Virus record (IMG/VR): IMGVR_UViG_3300021376_000318 | Coordinates: 1-25,266 of that record | DNA: 25,266 bases | Reading direction: 5' to 3' (one strand) | Source: a virus | Shown: piece by piece, positions 6,710 through 13,676 of the stretch | How the letters are laid out: every line of letters begins with the position of its first letter | How positions within the stretch are numbered: position 1 is the stretch's first letter | The notes under the pieces: model-generated | Databases searched by the model: none | Told to the model about the DNA's origin: nothing | What the model saw: the letters and a program-made list of their open reading frames with translations, nothing else | Made by a program: the position numbers and the translations under genes

Positions 6710-6889
6710 ATGATGCTATTACTCTTTATCCCCCTCTGGCTATTAGCTATGGGGATAGTTATCTACCTATTGTTTACTTCACAAACAAACTATACCTTTA
6801 CCAAGCATCAGCTTAAAGTTGCTAGGAGAAGATATAAGGAAAGAAAAATTAACCCAACCAATTTCCCTAACCATTACATTGAGTTATGA
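6710..6889 (+). CDS. Small membrane protein, 59 aa
   Basis: Begins MMLLLFIPLWLLAMG with a single strongly hydrophobic N-terminal helix of about 25 residues, then a basic tail (KVARRRYKERK). I chose the ATG over an in-frame TTG three codons earlier. The charge distribution predicts N-out/C-in or a type I-like anchor with a cytoplasmic basic tail. Its stop overlaps the next start as ATGA, marking the change from leader-separated genes to coupled genes. Confidence 0.55.
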   Translation: MMLLLFIPLWLLAMGIVIYLLFTSQTNYTFTKHQLKVARRRYKERKINPTNFPNHYIEL

Positions 6890-7182
6890 TAAAAGTACAA
6901 TCCACCGTTAACGTTAACCCAGCTAAAGATTTTAATGACTTCGTAAACAATTTGAAAAATGAAAACACCTTTAAGAGTTCTTATCAGCCTAGAGGAAACG
7001 CCTCAGGAGAAAGTTTACACAATCCTATTTGCAGGCTCCGGGCCTCAAACCAACCTCTTCTTGATCCGACACCTCGCATCGAAGGGGATTGTGAGGAGTG
7101 GCCTGGAATGGATATTACCTTCCAACGAGGCAACCTCATTGATAGATTTACAAGCCGGCAAGGTAACCCTCCCCAACCTTAA
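6886..7182 (+). CDS. Uncertain 98-aa ORF overlapping the next gene
   Basis: The ATG forms an ATGA overlap with the preceding stop, which supports real initiation here. The first 24 residues (to FVNNLK) look protein-like, but the remainder is rich in Pro, Arg and Asn and looks out of frame compared with the downstream frame that starts at 6959. It may be a short coupling ORF, or the N-terminus of the 6959 protein joined by a +1 shift or a sequencing error. Confidence 0.35.
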   Translation: MIKVQSTVNVNPAKDFNDFVNNLKNENTFKSSYQPRGNASGESLHNPICRLRASNQPLLDPTPRIEGDCEEWPGMDITFQRGNLIDRFTSRQGNPPQP

Positions 7183-7330
7183 CATTGAAAGATATGGCAG
7201 GGAAGATTTTAAGAGACTTGGCTTTTCACCTGAGAACATCAAGGCGGCTGTCAAGGGCGCGAATGTATCTTTACGGGTTGATAAAGAGACCGGTGGCACC
7301 GCTATTGTTATTAGCACTCTGTCTGCTTAA
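6959..7330 (+). CDS. Hypothetical protein, 123 aa
   Basis: The sequence has a good mix of strands and helices: LRVLISLEETP, YTILFAGSGPQTNLFLIRHL, GREDFKRLGFSPENIKAAVK and ending GGTAIVISTLSA. No family is recognised. The start codon lies inside the other-frame ORF beginning at 6886, and an in-frame TGA at 6953 limits upstream extension. Of the frames in this stretch it is the most convincing. Its neighbours are a membrane microprotein and a DNA-binding-like protein. Confidence 0.6.
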   Translation: MKTPLRVLISLEETPQEKVYTILFAGSGPQTNLFLIRHLASKGIVRSGLEWILPSNEATSLIDLQAGKVTLPNLNIERYGREDFKRLGFSPENIKAAVKGANVSLRVDKETGGTAIVISTLSA

Positions 7331-7357
7331 ACTGTACATCATTGCAATTATTTTGTT

Positions 7358-7780
7358 ATGGCCGATACTCGCAAGCATAGAGCAAAAGGATGGCGGGAGA
7401 ATAAATGGGATCAACAGCCTCTAAAGTATAACGCTCTCCTTTCTGCTGAGGTTTATCTCCAGAGGGTAGAGAAAAACGTTCAGGCTATTTTAATCTCTAC
7501 TGGCGTTTCATCTATGGCTCTGGGCAGGTACTTGAAGAAGAATAAACTAGGGATTGCTAGGTATCTTTTTAAGGATAGAAAAGGGTATTACCAAAGGATT
7601 GAACTCTCGGAGCTTATTGCACTGTCTTGGTTCTTAAAAGTACCTCTGGAAGAAATCCTTTTCGGCGATCTTGAAACACCCCTAAAAGACTCGCTGACCA
7701 TAACTAGAGAAATAAACTCTCAAAAAACTGCTGCTAAAATGCTGAAACACAATAAGTTAAGCACAGAGGACTCTTATTAG
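7358..7780 (+). CDS. Putative DNA-binding (HTH-like) protein, 140 aa
   Basis: A basic N-terminus (DTRKHRAKGWRENKW) is followed by helices; NVQAILISTGVSSMALGRYL suggests the first helices of a helix-turn-helix, and ELIALSWFLKVPLEEILFGD strongly resembles the last helices of Cro/C1-type domains. It ends just before an intrinsic terminator and a strong promoter, a sensible place for a regulator of the downstream operon (inference). A fold search should separate an XRE-like fold from other helical folds. Confidence 0.65.
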   Translation: MADTRKHRAKGWRENKWDQQPLKYNALLSAEVYLQRVEKNVQAILISTGVSSMALGRYLKKNKLGIARYLFKDRKGYYQRIELSELIALSWFLKVPLEEILFGDLETPLKDSLTITREINSQKTAAKMLKHNKLSTEDSY

Positions 7781-7816
7781 TATGTTAATGATTTGGTTTA
7801 ATAGGTAAAGGGAAAG

Positions 7817-7849
7817 TACACCCCCTTGAAATATAGGGGGGTATTTTTT
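7817..7849 (+). terminator. Intrinsic terminator closing the left block
   Basis: TACACCCCC pairs with GGGGGGTA (one interruption) across the loop TTGAAATATA, followed directly by TTTTTT. It lies about 36 bases after the 140-aa gene and just before the promoter of the replication operon. Confidence 0.8.
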
Positions 7850-7858
7850 CATAAAAAC

Positions 7859-7888
7859 TTGGTAAACATAAATAAATTTATACCTTTG
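7859..7888 (+). promoter_or_regulatory. Bacteroidetes-type promoter of the replication operon
   Basis: TTGG at 7859 and TACCTTTG at 7881-7888 are separated by 18 bases and fit the Bacteroidetes consensus of a TTTG-like -33 box and TAnnTTTG at -7. The spacer is A/T-rich. Transcription would start near 7895, leaving a leader of about 20 bases (with ACCTTTAATTTTTTAACC) before the ATG at 7914. This is the best promoter in the window. Confidence 0.75.
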
Positions 7889-7913
7889 TAACAAACCTTT
7901 AATTTTTTAACCA

Positions 7914-8144
7914 ATGGCAAAAGACAAAAAAAGACAAAGAGCCTACGGCGAAGAGCTGCAAGTAGGCGATGTTGTAGTTATCAACGCTTGGCAAGGTGAA
8001 ATGAGAATAACCATTGACCAGGTAGATGCAACCACAGCCTCTAAGGGTGGCTTTATGTTCCCCAGAATTTATGACAGAGGCTTTAAGGCAATCAACCCAA
8101 AGATTGATAGCTCAGAGTATAGTGTATGGGAACCATTACCATAA
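7914..8144 (+). CDS. Hypothetical protein, 76 aa, first gene of the replication operon
   Basis: A small protein with a basic start (MAKDKKRQRAYGEEL) and then LQVGDVVVINAWQGEMRITI, which resembles the strand-turn-strand of small SH3- or KOW-like barrels. No catalytic motif is visible. It follows the promoter directly and overlaps the next start by 19 bases, so it is probably the most strongly expressed early gene of this transcript. Confidence 0.7.
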   Translation: MAKDKKRQRAYGEELQVGDVVVINAWQGEMRITIDQVDATTASKGGFMFPRIYDRGFKAINPKIDSSEYSVWEPLP

Positions 8145-8383
8145 CGGTTAACGGCACAGAGTTCACCGATGAGTTTACCTCGCCGAATGAACTAACCGGC
8201 CACTACCTTGCTGCCAGGGCAGACTTGGAAACCTTTGAAGGTGATGATGTCTTTGTGATTTACGCTGTGGAATATGAAGGCAAGAAGTACGGCCACATGG
8301 ACTACTGTAAGAAAAAGAACTTGGGCGTGCTTATCCCCCTTCAGGCCTCAGTTTACCGAATGAGACTAAAACAGAAACAATGA
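8126..8383 (+). CDS. Hypothetical protein, 85 aa
   Basis: Begins MGTITITVNGTEFTDEF and contains GDDVFVIYAVEYEGKKYG, suggesting a small all-beta protein; it ends with a basic RMRLKQKQ tail. Not recognised. The start lies within the preceding gene, and its stop overlaps the next start as ATGA, so translation is coupled on both sides. Confidence 0.65.
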   Translation: MGTITITVNGTEFTDEFTSPNELTGHYLAARADLETFEGDDVFVIYAVEYEGKKYGHMDYCKKKNLGVLIPLQASVYRMRLKQKQ

Positions 8384-8778
8384 CAGAGAGCGGTATGGCA
8401 TTAGGCCGAAACTTGCAAGCCCTCCGCAAGGCAAGGGGCATGACCTTGAAAGAGGTTGATGGCTCCTCTGGACCAAGGATCGAAAGGGGGGAAGATGTAG
8501 ATATGAAGCTCGTTGTAAGGTACATTAAAGCTATGAGCCTAGCCTTAGAGTTTAAGGTTAAGTTCAGGGGCAGCTACACTCCCCACACTGACCGACCATT
8601 CCTAGAGGTTATCCGCTATGCAATGGTAGCGAAGAAGCTAAAAGTCGCTCAGGTGGCTAACCTGCTGGATATGTCTTATGATAAGTTTTTCCGATTGCAT
8701 GGCGGCTACCGGCCAATACGGTTTAAGGATTGCGAAAAGATTTTTAAGTTGCTTGGAATTACAACGAAGTTTATATGA
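8380..8778 (+). CDS. XRE-family helix-turn-helix protein, 132 aa
   Basis: Residues 8-50 (LGRNLQALRKARGMTLKEVD through IERGEDVDMKLVVRYIKAM) fit a Cro/C1 HTH: helix, turn, recognition helix and the IERG turn. A second half, residues 68-130, has another HTH-like pattern (VAKKLKVAQVANLLDMSYDK), so the protein may carry two DNA-binding units. Its place near the start of the operon suggests autoregulation or early-gene control (inference). The start overlaps the previous stop as ATGA. Confidence 0.75.
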   Translation: MTESGMALGRNLQALRKARGMTLKEVDGSSGPRIERGEDVDMKLVVRYIKAMSLALEFKVKFRGSYTPHTDRPFLEVIRYAMVAKKLKVAQVANLLDMSYDKFFRLHGGYRPIRFKDCEKIFKLLGITTKFI

Positions 8779-9173
8779 AGATAGTTGTTGAAAATAATAC
8801 GTTGAAGGCCGTTATCCCTATGAATTTGTTTAGGGTTGTTAAGGTGTCTAGTATGGCTTCTATGCTTGGTTCTTTCGGGCCGATTATGGTGTTGGTTTAT
8901 CAGCATTTGGAAGAGATTTTCGGCGCCGTTGAACATTCCGGAGAGATACTCTACGCCAAGGAAACCCTAGACAAATTTCGCTGGGAACAGACAAAGAAAA
9001 ACTACCACCCAGAAGAATACTTTGTGAGAATGAAAGAACTCATCTCCAACTACCACACCCTATACACCAACTCCTTCAAGCCAAACAAACATATCGAGCA
9101 TAACTTTGCCAACATTCACCAATTACTTGAACTCCATGAATCACTACAACACAAGCTCAGGGAGGGTGTCTAA
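8775..9173 (+). CDS. Hypothetical protein, 132 aa
   Basis: Begins MKIVVENNTLKAVIPMNLFR, contains a hydrophobic stretch (SSMASMLGSFGPIMVLVYQH), and then a long helical, His-rich second half. Not recognised. It is ATGA-coupled to the HTH gene, and its 3' end overlaps the start of the HNH nuclease gene by 38 bases. Confidence 0.6.
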   Translation: MKIVVENNTLKAVIPMNLFRVVKVSSMASMLGSFGPIMVLVYQHLEEIFGAVEHSGEILYAKETLDKFRWEQTKKNYHPEEYFVRMKELISNYHTLYTNSFKPNKHIEHNFANIHQLLELHESLQHKLREGV

Positions 9174-9504
9174 GAGCATCATTGACGCGAAGGTAAAGGA
9201 AGCTAAGCAATCCCTTGTGGATAGCGCAGAGCATTACTGCCACGCCTCTGGCCGAACAGATGAAAGGTTAGACTGTTCCCACATCATCAGCGTTAAGCGG
9301 TGCCAAGAAATGGGCAAGAGTGAACTGGCTTGGGATTTGAACAACCTCCAACTCGAAGGTAGGACTGCCCACAACCAATGGGAGAGCTGGGAGGCTTATG
9401 TAGAAGAGGTTAAGGGGCATAACAATTTAAGAGTTAAACTAGATTACATACAAAAACACGATCCACAATCTTATGAGCGCTTTAAGGCTTTCGGAATTGA
9501 ATAA
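9136..9504 (+). CDS. HNH-type endonuclease, 122 aa
   Basis: The core reads YCHASG (34-39), LDCSHIISVKRC (45-56) and LAWDLNNLQLEGRTAHNQWE (64-83). The SHII histidine, the central Asn and the AHN histidine fit a beta-beta-alpha metal nuclease. I took the ATG that gives 122 residues over an in-frame TTG ten codons upstream. The protein is small and free-standing. It could be a homing-type or packaging-related nuclease, but its position among replication genes suggests recombination or host DNA cutting (inference). It overlaps genes on both sides. Confidence 0.78.
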   Translation: MNHYNTSSGRVSKSIIDAKVKEAKQSLVDSAEHYCHASGRTDERLDCSHIISVKRCQEMGKSELAWDLNNLQLEGRTAHNQWESWEAYVEEVKGHNNLRVKLDYIQKHDPQSYERFKAFGIE

Positions 9505-9820
9505 GCTAGAACTCATTGAGCTTGGGCTGGCGATACAGAACAGGATTAGGCAGATGGATGCCGCCCAGAACTCTGTTGACCATATCTTAGCCTACTACAA
9601 TGTTACAATGGAAGAGGTTAAGAGCAAGAAAAAGAACCGGGAGATTGTAAAAGCCCGAATAGCAATACACTTTTACCTTTCCAACCTAAACATTGCCAGA
9701 AAAGTTATCTGGTCGTTTATAGGTAAGGATAGAACCACCTTGCTGTATTACGACAAGCAAATATCCAACGCCCAGAAGTTTGATAGGGCTTTTTACCAAG
9801 AGTTAAAACAGTTTGCATGA
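9473..9820 (+). CDS. Orphan DnaA domain IV-like DNA-binding protein, 115 aa
   Basis: Residues 34-100 match the layout of DnaA domain IV: VDHILAYYNVTMEEVKSKKK, then REIVKARIAIHFYLS, then FIGKDRTTLLYYDKQI. The IGKDRTT loop corresponds to the DnaA signature that contacts the DnaA box, with Arg in place of the usual His. There is no AAA+ domain, so it cannot act as a full initiator. It may bind DnaA-box-like sites at the phage origin or compete with host DnaA (inference). The start lies inside the HNH gene and the stop overlaps the next ATG. Confidence 0.72.
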   Translation: MSALRLSELNKLELIELGLAIQNRIRQMDAAQNSVDHILAYYNVTMEEVKSKKKNREIVKARIAIHFYLSNLNIARKVIWSFIGKDRTTLLYYDKQISNAQKFDRAFYQELKQFA

Positions 9821-10074
9821 CTATCTACGCCACCATAAAGGAAGGGATGATCATTGTTGACGAGGACTTTAAGAAGTTCTTGCCTAAAATGACTGGCAGG
9901 GTGGTTATTACCACAGCCAATAGGGGTAAGGAGGCTATGTATGCCTATTACCATGCTGTTGTGCTGGAGGTTTGTATGACTTTCTTGAGGGATATGGGCG
10001 AGCCGGCAGATGAGAGTTATGCAGATGATTTTTTGAAGTTTCAATTTGCAAAAAGAAATGTGCATACCCTTTGA
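9817..10074 (+). CDS. Hypothetical phage recombination-region protein, 85 aa
   Basis: A short N-terminal beta part (MTIYATIKEGMIIVDEDF) precedes helices with YAYYHAVVLEVCMTFLRDMG and SYADDFLKFQFAK. This YYH...ADDFLK arrangement resembles small phage proteins found near recombination genes, where a similar helix pair is linked to NinB- or DUF1367-like folds, but the match is too weak to name. ATGA-coupled to the DnaA-like gene. Confidence 0.65.
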   Translation: MTIYATIKEGMIIVDEDFKKFLPKMTGRVVITTANRGKEAMYAYYHAVVLEVCMTFLRDMGEPADESYADDFLKFQFAKRNVHTL

Positions 10075-10123
10075 CTGGGGAAGATACACCTGTGCTAATG
10101 GGAAAGAGGGATATGAGTTTTAA
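10058..10123 (+). CDS. Possible 21-aa micro-ORF
   Basis: Encodes MCIPFDWGRYTCANGKEGYE plus Phe, with two cysteines. It begins within the end of the previous gene and its stop lies within the start region of the following small gene. It may be no more than a coupling ORF; coding evidence is minimal. Confidence 0.22.
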   Translation: MCIPFDWGRYTCANGKEGYEF

Positions 10124-10226
10124 CAGGCTCAAGACCTTTGTTAGCGATTGTGTTTTGTACCTGGAGAGAATGGGTTATGAAGTACCAACATCAGAAGATT
10201 ATAGACATGAAAAAAGTATTGATTAA
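10098..10226 (+). CDS. Small hypothetical protein, 42 aa
   Basis: Encodes MGKRDMSFNRLKTFVSDCVL followed by YLERMGYEVPTSEDYRHEKS. A second in-frame ATG at 10113 gives 37 residues and may be the true start. The layout is a short amphipathic helix and a polar tail; no family recognised. It overlaps the following membrane microprotein by 20 bases. Confidence 0.45.
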   Translation: MGKRDMSFNRLKTFVSDCVLYLERMGYEVPTSEDYRHEKSID

Positions 10227-10338
10227 GGCATTTATGATTTTGCTCTGGGCAGGTGTTGCTGTGCTGGGGTTAAAGTATTTTCCTCCCCTTATTGTTTTTG
10301 CTGCTGGGAGGGTTAACGGTGTAATTTTTGATGTATGA
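10207..10338 (+). CDS. Small membrane protein, 43 aa
   Basis: Starts MKKVLIKAFMILLWAGVAVL, a basic N-terminus with one hydrophobic helix, then KYFPPLIVFAAGRVNGVIF, possibly a second shallow segment. I chose this ATG over a TTG-started extension that would give a less plausible polar head. Its stop overlaps the next ATG. No known family. Confidence 0.5.
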   Translation: MKKVLIKAFMILLWAGVAVLGLKYFPPLIVFAAGRVNGVIFDV

Positions 10339-10478
10339 AACTACTTGTTTTAATTATTGTTTCGGCGGCCTTGGGCGTTCCGGAGTATGAAGTCAAAACC
10401 ATTGATGGGGAGCGCGGAAAGCTATTCACCTCCGAGCAACATCAAGTGGGTGATACCGTAATAATTTGTATCCCATGA
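10335..10478 (+). CDS. Small secreted or membrane-anchored protein, 47 aa
   Basis: Begins MKLLVLIIVSAALGVPEYEV, which looks like a Sec signal peptide with a possible cleavage after the small residues before PEYEV. The remainder (TIDGERGKLFTSEQHQVGDT) is a short beta-like mature part. ATGA overlaps on both sides make it part of a chain of three coupled membrane or exported microproteins. Function unknown. Confidence 0.5.
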   Translation: MKLLVLIIVSAALGVPEYEVKTIDGERGKLFTSEQHQVGDTVIICIP

Positions 10479-10636
10479 TGTTCCTAGCCCTACTCCTTGT
10501 AGCCTCTGTGTTTATCTACTATGATAACAAGGTTGAAAACTGCGAACCTCTTGACGTTGAAGATATTGCCATCATAGTCTTGTCCGTTGTGGCCGCTTTT
10601 CTTTTAACTATTTTTAACTTTTTGATGTGGGAATAA
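10475..10636 (+). CDS. Small two-helix membrane protein, 53 aa
   Basis: MMFLALLLVASVFIYYDN is a first membrane helix; after an acidic loop (KVENCEPLDVED) a second long helix (IAIIVLSVVAAFLLTIFNFL) follows. The acidic loop between two helices is holin-like in shape but is not evidence of lysis function, as the true holin is in the late operon. ATGA-coupled to the gene before. Confidence 0.55.
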   Translation: MMFLALLLVASVFIYYDNKVENCEPLDVEDIAIIVLSVVAAFLLTIFNFLMWE

Positions 10637-10652
10637 TACTTAACATTGTGCT

Positions 10653-11693
10653 ATGCTAACAAACAAACACAACCTCCCAGAGGTAATATGCAAGGCCGCC
10701 CAGTGCCAGACGTACATAAACAAGGGCGACATAAGCGTTACCAGTCTTATTGACAGCCCAAAGATTAGGCTCTTCAAGAAGCAATACAGCACTAAAGTAC
10801 ATAAAGATGTGTCAGATATGCTCCCAGCTATTGAGGGCACAGCGCTACACTATGTACTTGAAATGGCTGATGTGTATAACGCCGAAGCCAGAACCTTGCA
10901 CCGAGCCATAGACGTAATGGAAAAGCTCGTTAACCAGTTTAACAACCCTGCTCAAATGAAATTCCACCACAAAGCCAAACAGCTAAGAGATGGAATGCAA
11001 GAGGTACTTGCTGCCGGTTACAAGCATTACCGTAAGTATGTTATCACTGAGGAGATAATGCAAGTTGAAGTGTTGGGCTGGCACCTAAAGGGGCAGTTTG
11101 ACAGGGTGGAACTTGATAAGAAGAAGCTCATTGACTTTAAGAAGGTGTCGGTATGGTCATATGCCAACAAGTACGAATCAAAGCAGCACAACCTTCAACA
11201 AAACATTTACCGGTGGATGATCAAGAAGGAGTTAGACATAGACATTGCCCAATCGGTACTTGTAAAGTGGTTTAGGGATTGGCAGAAAACTAAGGCTCAG
11301 TCCACTCCTTCCTCTGTGTACCCTCCCCAAAGGGTAATGGAAATTGAAGTGCCTTTAATGGGCTTTAAGGAAGTTGAGGAGTATGTTACCGAAAGGATAG
11401 CCTTGCACCAAAGGGTAGAGCTTGAGGGCTTGGATTCGTACCAATGCACCCCTGAGGAGAAGTGGCAGAGTGCAAGTTCCTGGAAGGTGTATAATGCCAA
11501 CCCAGAGAAGCAGAAGAGGGCGTTAGTGAGTGAGTTTTATCGTGAGAAAGATGCGTTGAAGTGGGTGTTAGGCAATGAGCATAAGTACCCAGAGGGCGTG
11601 ATAGTAAAGAAGCTAGAGGGGGAGAACAAACGCTGTAAGGAGTATTGCGAGTTTAGAGATTTTTGTAACCAATATAAATTAGAAAACCAATGA
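10653..11693 (+). CDS. PD-(D/E)XK nuclease, RecB/AddB/Cas4-like
   Basis: This 346-residue protein has GTALHYVLE (62-70) with the RecB-family His, GQFDRV with Asp150, IDFKKV with Asp161 and Lys163, and QHNLQQNIY (178-186), matching the ordered motifs of RecB-like nucleases. At the C-terminus Cys328, Cys332 and Cys338 (CKEYCEFRDFC), with Cys13 or Cys18 near the N-terminus, could bind an iron-sulfur cluster as in AddB and Cas4. It probably acts as a DNA exonuclease in recombination or host DNA breakdown, with the ATPase and SNF2 helicase downstream as possible partners (inference). Confidence 0.88.
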   Translation: MLTNKHNLPEVICKAAQCQTYINKGDISVTSLIDSPKIRLFKKQYSTKVHKDVSDMLPAIEGTALHYVLEMADVYNAEARTLHRAIDVMEKLVNQFNNPAQMKFHHKAKQLRDGMQEVLAAGYKHYRKYVITEEIMQVEVLGWHLKGQFDRVELDKKKLIDFKKVSVWSYANKYESKQHNLQQNIYRWMIKKELDIDIAQSVLVKWFRDWQKTKAQSTPSSVYPPQRVMEIEVPLMGFKEVEEYVTERIALHQRVELEGLDSYQCTPEEKWQSASSWKVYNANPEKQKRALVSEFYREKDALKWVLGNEHKYPEGVIVKKLEGENKRCKEYCEFRDFCNQYKLENQ

Positions 11694-11839
11694 ATTACTA
11701 CTTTCACAAAAATGCCTTTTACCTTTTGCCAAGCATAAGAGTAGATTATTTCCGGCGAATGAAGGCGCTGTTGCACTTGGAGTTTAGCGTAAGCTGGCTC
11801 TGGTTTAGTTTGTATTACGAAGTAAGGAACTGGAAATGA
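11690..11839 (+). CDS. Small hypothetical protein, 49 aa
   Basis: Encodes MNYYFHKNAFYLLPSIRVDY followed by an aromatic-rich second half (SVSWLWFSLYYEVRNWK). Amphipathic rather than clearly transmembrane. ATGA overlaps link it to the nuclease before and the next gene after, which supports translation. Function unknown. Confidence 0.5.
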   Translation: MNYYFHKNAFYLLPSIRVDYFRRMKALLHLEFSVSWLWFSLYYEVRNWK

Positions 11840-12066
11840 GTGGCGTTGATTTTTTAGAAGAGATGCTCTTGCCCAATATGTATGGTGGCAAGGAGTTGTT
11901 TAAGGTTGCCAGGGAGAGGGAAAGCGCCGAAAGGTTACGCTTTGCCATTGAACAGTTAAGTCTTGCCCTCGGCCACATACCTATTGAAGCAGAGTTTGCC
12001 AAGGGCAGAGTATTGTCAATGATTAGTGCTTTACAAGTTGAACTTAAAACCAATGAGCAAATTTGA
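11836..12066 (+). CDS. Hypothetical helical protein, 76 aa
   Basis: Mostly alpha-helical: GKELFKVARERESAERLRFA and LSMISALQVELKTNEQI. Not recognised. It sits between the nuclease and the ATPase and may be an accessory subunit, but only position supports that. Coupled by ATGA to the preceding gene. Confidence 0.62.
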   Translation: MSGVDFLEEMLLPNMYGGKELFKVARERESAERLRFAIEQLSLALGHIPIEAEFAKGRVLSMISALQVELKTNEQI

Positions 12067-12448
12067 GATAGATTTCTTTGAGCTTGCTTTCCTTGCCGAG
12101 GCGTGCATTCCCCCAGTGCCAATAGCTAGATTTTCTTTTTGGCAAGACTTGACTAGGGTGTATTGGGAGAAAATGACCGAGGAAGAAAGGGCACACTTGT
12201 TTGAGTGGATGCAGAAAAATTATAGGTATAAGGATAGTTTACATTCCCAAGACAAAGATGTTGCCATTTTCAATGCAAGGTTTGATCCAGACAACCAGTA
12301 CATAGTTGAAACAAGGGAGAATGGTGAGCATCGGGCGTTTAAGCTAAATGACCGGTACTATAAGACCATAAACATTTCCTTTTCAGAAGAGCATATTGTT
12401 AGTGTAAAAAAATTAGACACCCATGAAACTACAAAGCGCACATATTAA
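12053..12448 (+). CDS. Hypothetical protein, 131 aa
   Basis: Starts MSKFEIDFFELAFLAEACIP; contains LTRVYWEKMTEEERAHLFEW, a helical region recalling a repeated phage motif of unknown role, and a C-terminal beta region (DRYYKTINISFSEEH). I chose this ATG over one nine codons upstream because its overlap with the previous gene is shorter. Its end overlaps the ATPase start by 26 bases. Confidence 0.62.
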   Translation: MSKFEIDFFELAFLAEACIPPVPIARFSFWQDLTRVYWEKMTEEERAHLFEWMQKNYRYKDSLHSQDKDVAIFNARFDPDNQYIVETRENGEHRAFKLNDRYYKTINISFSEEHIVSVKKLDTHETTKRTY

Positions 12449-13673
12449 GAACTACAAGGGCATAGCCGAGAGCTACATAAACGTAGATGGCAAGTCTTTC
12501 ATTGTTACCGCCCCCAATGGTGCCGGTAAGACAAGTACCATTCAGGCATTCCTTTCCACCCTTTCCGGCCAGGGGCATCCAACAGAAGTTATCCGTAAAG
12601 GGGAAACTATGGCAGAGGTAGTTGTGGAGGTGGGAGATGAGCAAGACACCTACAAGGTAAGGGCTGTATGGTCTAACAACACTGGCAAGACCGAAGGGAA
12701 TATCACAGTGCATAATTCCCAAGGCCAGAAGTTAGGTATAAAGGCTTTTCGGCAGATGCTTGGCACTATCTCCTTTGACGTGGTTGAAAACTTCCTTAGA
12801 CGCAAGAAAAACGAGCAAATTGAGCTTCTTAAAACTTTGTCTGGGAAAAAGAAAGAGTTAGACATATTAGATGTTGAAAGGAAAAAGGCTTATGATGATC
12901 GTACAGAGGTTAACCGAAAGGTTGCCGAGTATGAGGGGAAACTTAAAGGTCAAGAGCTGGGGGAGATGTTGAAGGCTATTGATACCTCAGAGATTTATTC
13001 CCAGATGCAAAATGTAGGGAAAGAGGTTGAGCTTTATGTTAGGGCGGAGAGTGGCAAGGCGGAGAGGCTTGATAAGTTGAATGATAACCTTTCGGCGATT
13101 GAGGCTTATCGGGAAAAGATTAAGGCATTAGAACTTGAAAACCAAACCCTACAAGCAGAGATTGAAAAGGCTGATGCTTGGCTAAAGAAAAGGGAGAAGC
13201 CTTCGGTGGAACACCTTTCCGAAAAGCTAAAGGCCGCCGAAGAGCATAACGCCAAAGTAAAAACCCAAGAGGCCCTCATATCCCAACACCAAGAACTCCA
13301 ACACTACAAAAAGGCAAGCGTTTCCCTAACAAACAAACTTGCCGACATAGACAGGGAAAAGGCAGAGATACTCTCAAGCAGCTCCCTGCCAGTTGAAGGC
13401 CTGAGCTTTGATGACGATGGCGTGTATTTAGATGGCCTGCCGTTTGAGGAAGGGCAAATAAACACCGCTAGAATATACGAGGTAGGCTTCCATATCTTCC
13501 GGGCGCTAGGCTCAAACTTTAGGGTTATGAAACTAGACATGAACTCAATGGACAAAGACACCTTTGAAAGGATTATTTATTTGGCCGGAGAGGATATTCA
13601 GCTTATCTTTGAAAAGGTTGGCTGGGACGTGGAAGAAGGCGTAGAAATTAAATTTACTGAGGAATTACTATAA
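12423..13673 (+). CDS. Rad50/RecF/SMC-like ATPase, 416 aa
   Basis: The N-terminus MKLQSAHIKNYKGIAESYIN with Walker A PNGAGKTS (31-38) is typical of RecF/Rad50-type ABC ATPases. Residues about 150-330 are a coiled coil (EKIKALELENQTLQAEIEK, then KLKAAEEHNAKVK). The C-terminal lobe has GQINTARIYEVG, where the ABC signature is expected, and FRVMKLDMNSMDKD, where Walker B is expected; there Asp-x-Asn replaces the usual Asp-Glu. At 416 residues it is short, with a compact coil and no zinc hook. It may pair with the upstream PD-(D/E)XK nuclease as a phage counterpart of SbcCD/Rad50-Mre11 or gp46/47 (inference). Confidence 0.87.
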   Translation: MKLQSAHIKNYKGIAESYINVDGKSFIVTAPNGAGKTSTIQAFLSTLSGQGHPTEVIRKGETMAEVVVEVGDEQDTYKVRAVWSNNTGKTEGNITVHNSQGQKLGIKAFRQMLGTISFDVVENFLRRKKNEQIELLKTLSGKKKELDILDVERKKAYDDRTEVNRKVAEYEGKLKGQELGEMLKAIDTSEIYSQMQNVGKEVELYVRAESGKAERLDKLNDNLSAIEAYREKIKALELENQTLQAEIEKADAWLKKREKPSVEHLSEKLKAAEEHNAKVKTQEALISQHQELQHYKKASVSLTNKLADIDREKAEILSSSSLPVEGLSFDDDGVYLDGLPFEEGQINTARIYEVGFHIFRALGSNFRVMKLDMNSMDKDTFERIIYLAGEDIQLIFEKVGWDVEEGVEIKFTEELL

Positions 13674-13676
13674 CCT

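Noticed and set aside
7185-7424. 79-codon plus-strand frame across the 7330 gene boundary
   Set aside because: Low-complexity Arg/Leu content; it crosses two better-supported genes.
12429-12722. 97-codon minus-strand frame opposite the ATPase N-terminus
   Set aside because: Antisense to the Walker A region of a clear family member; composition not protein-like.
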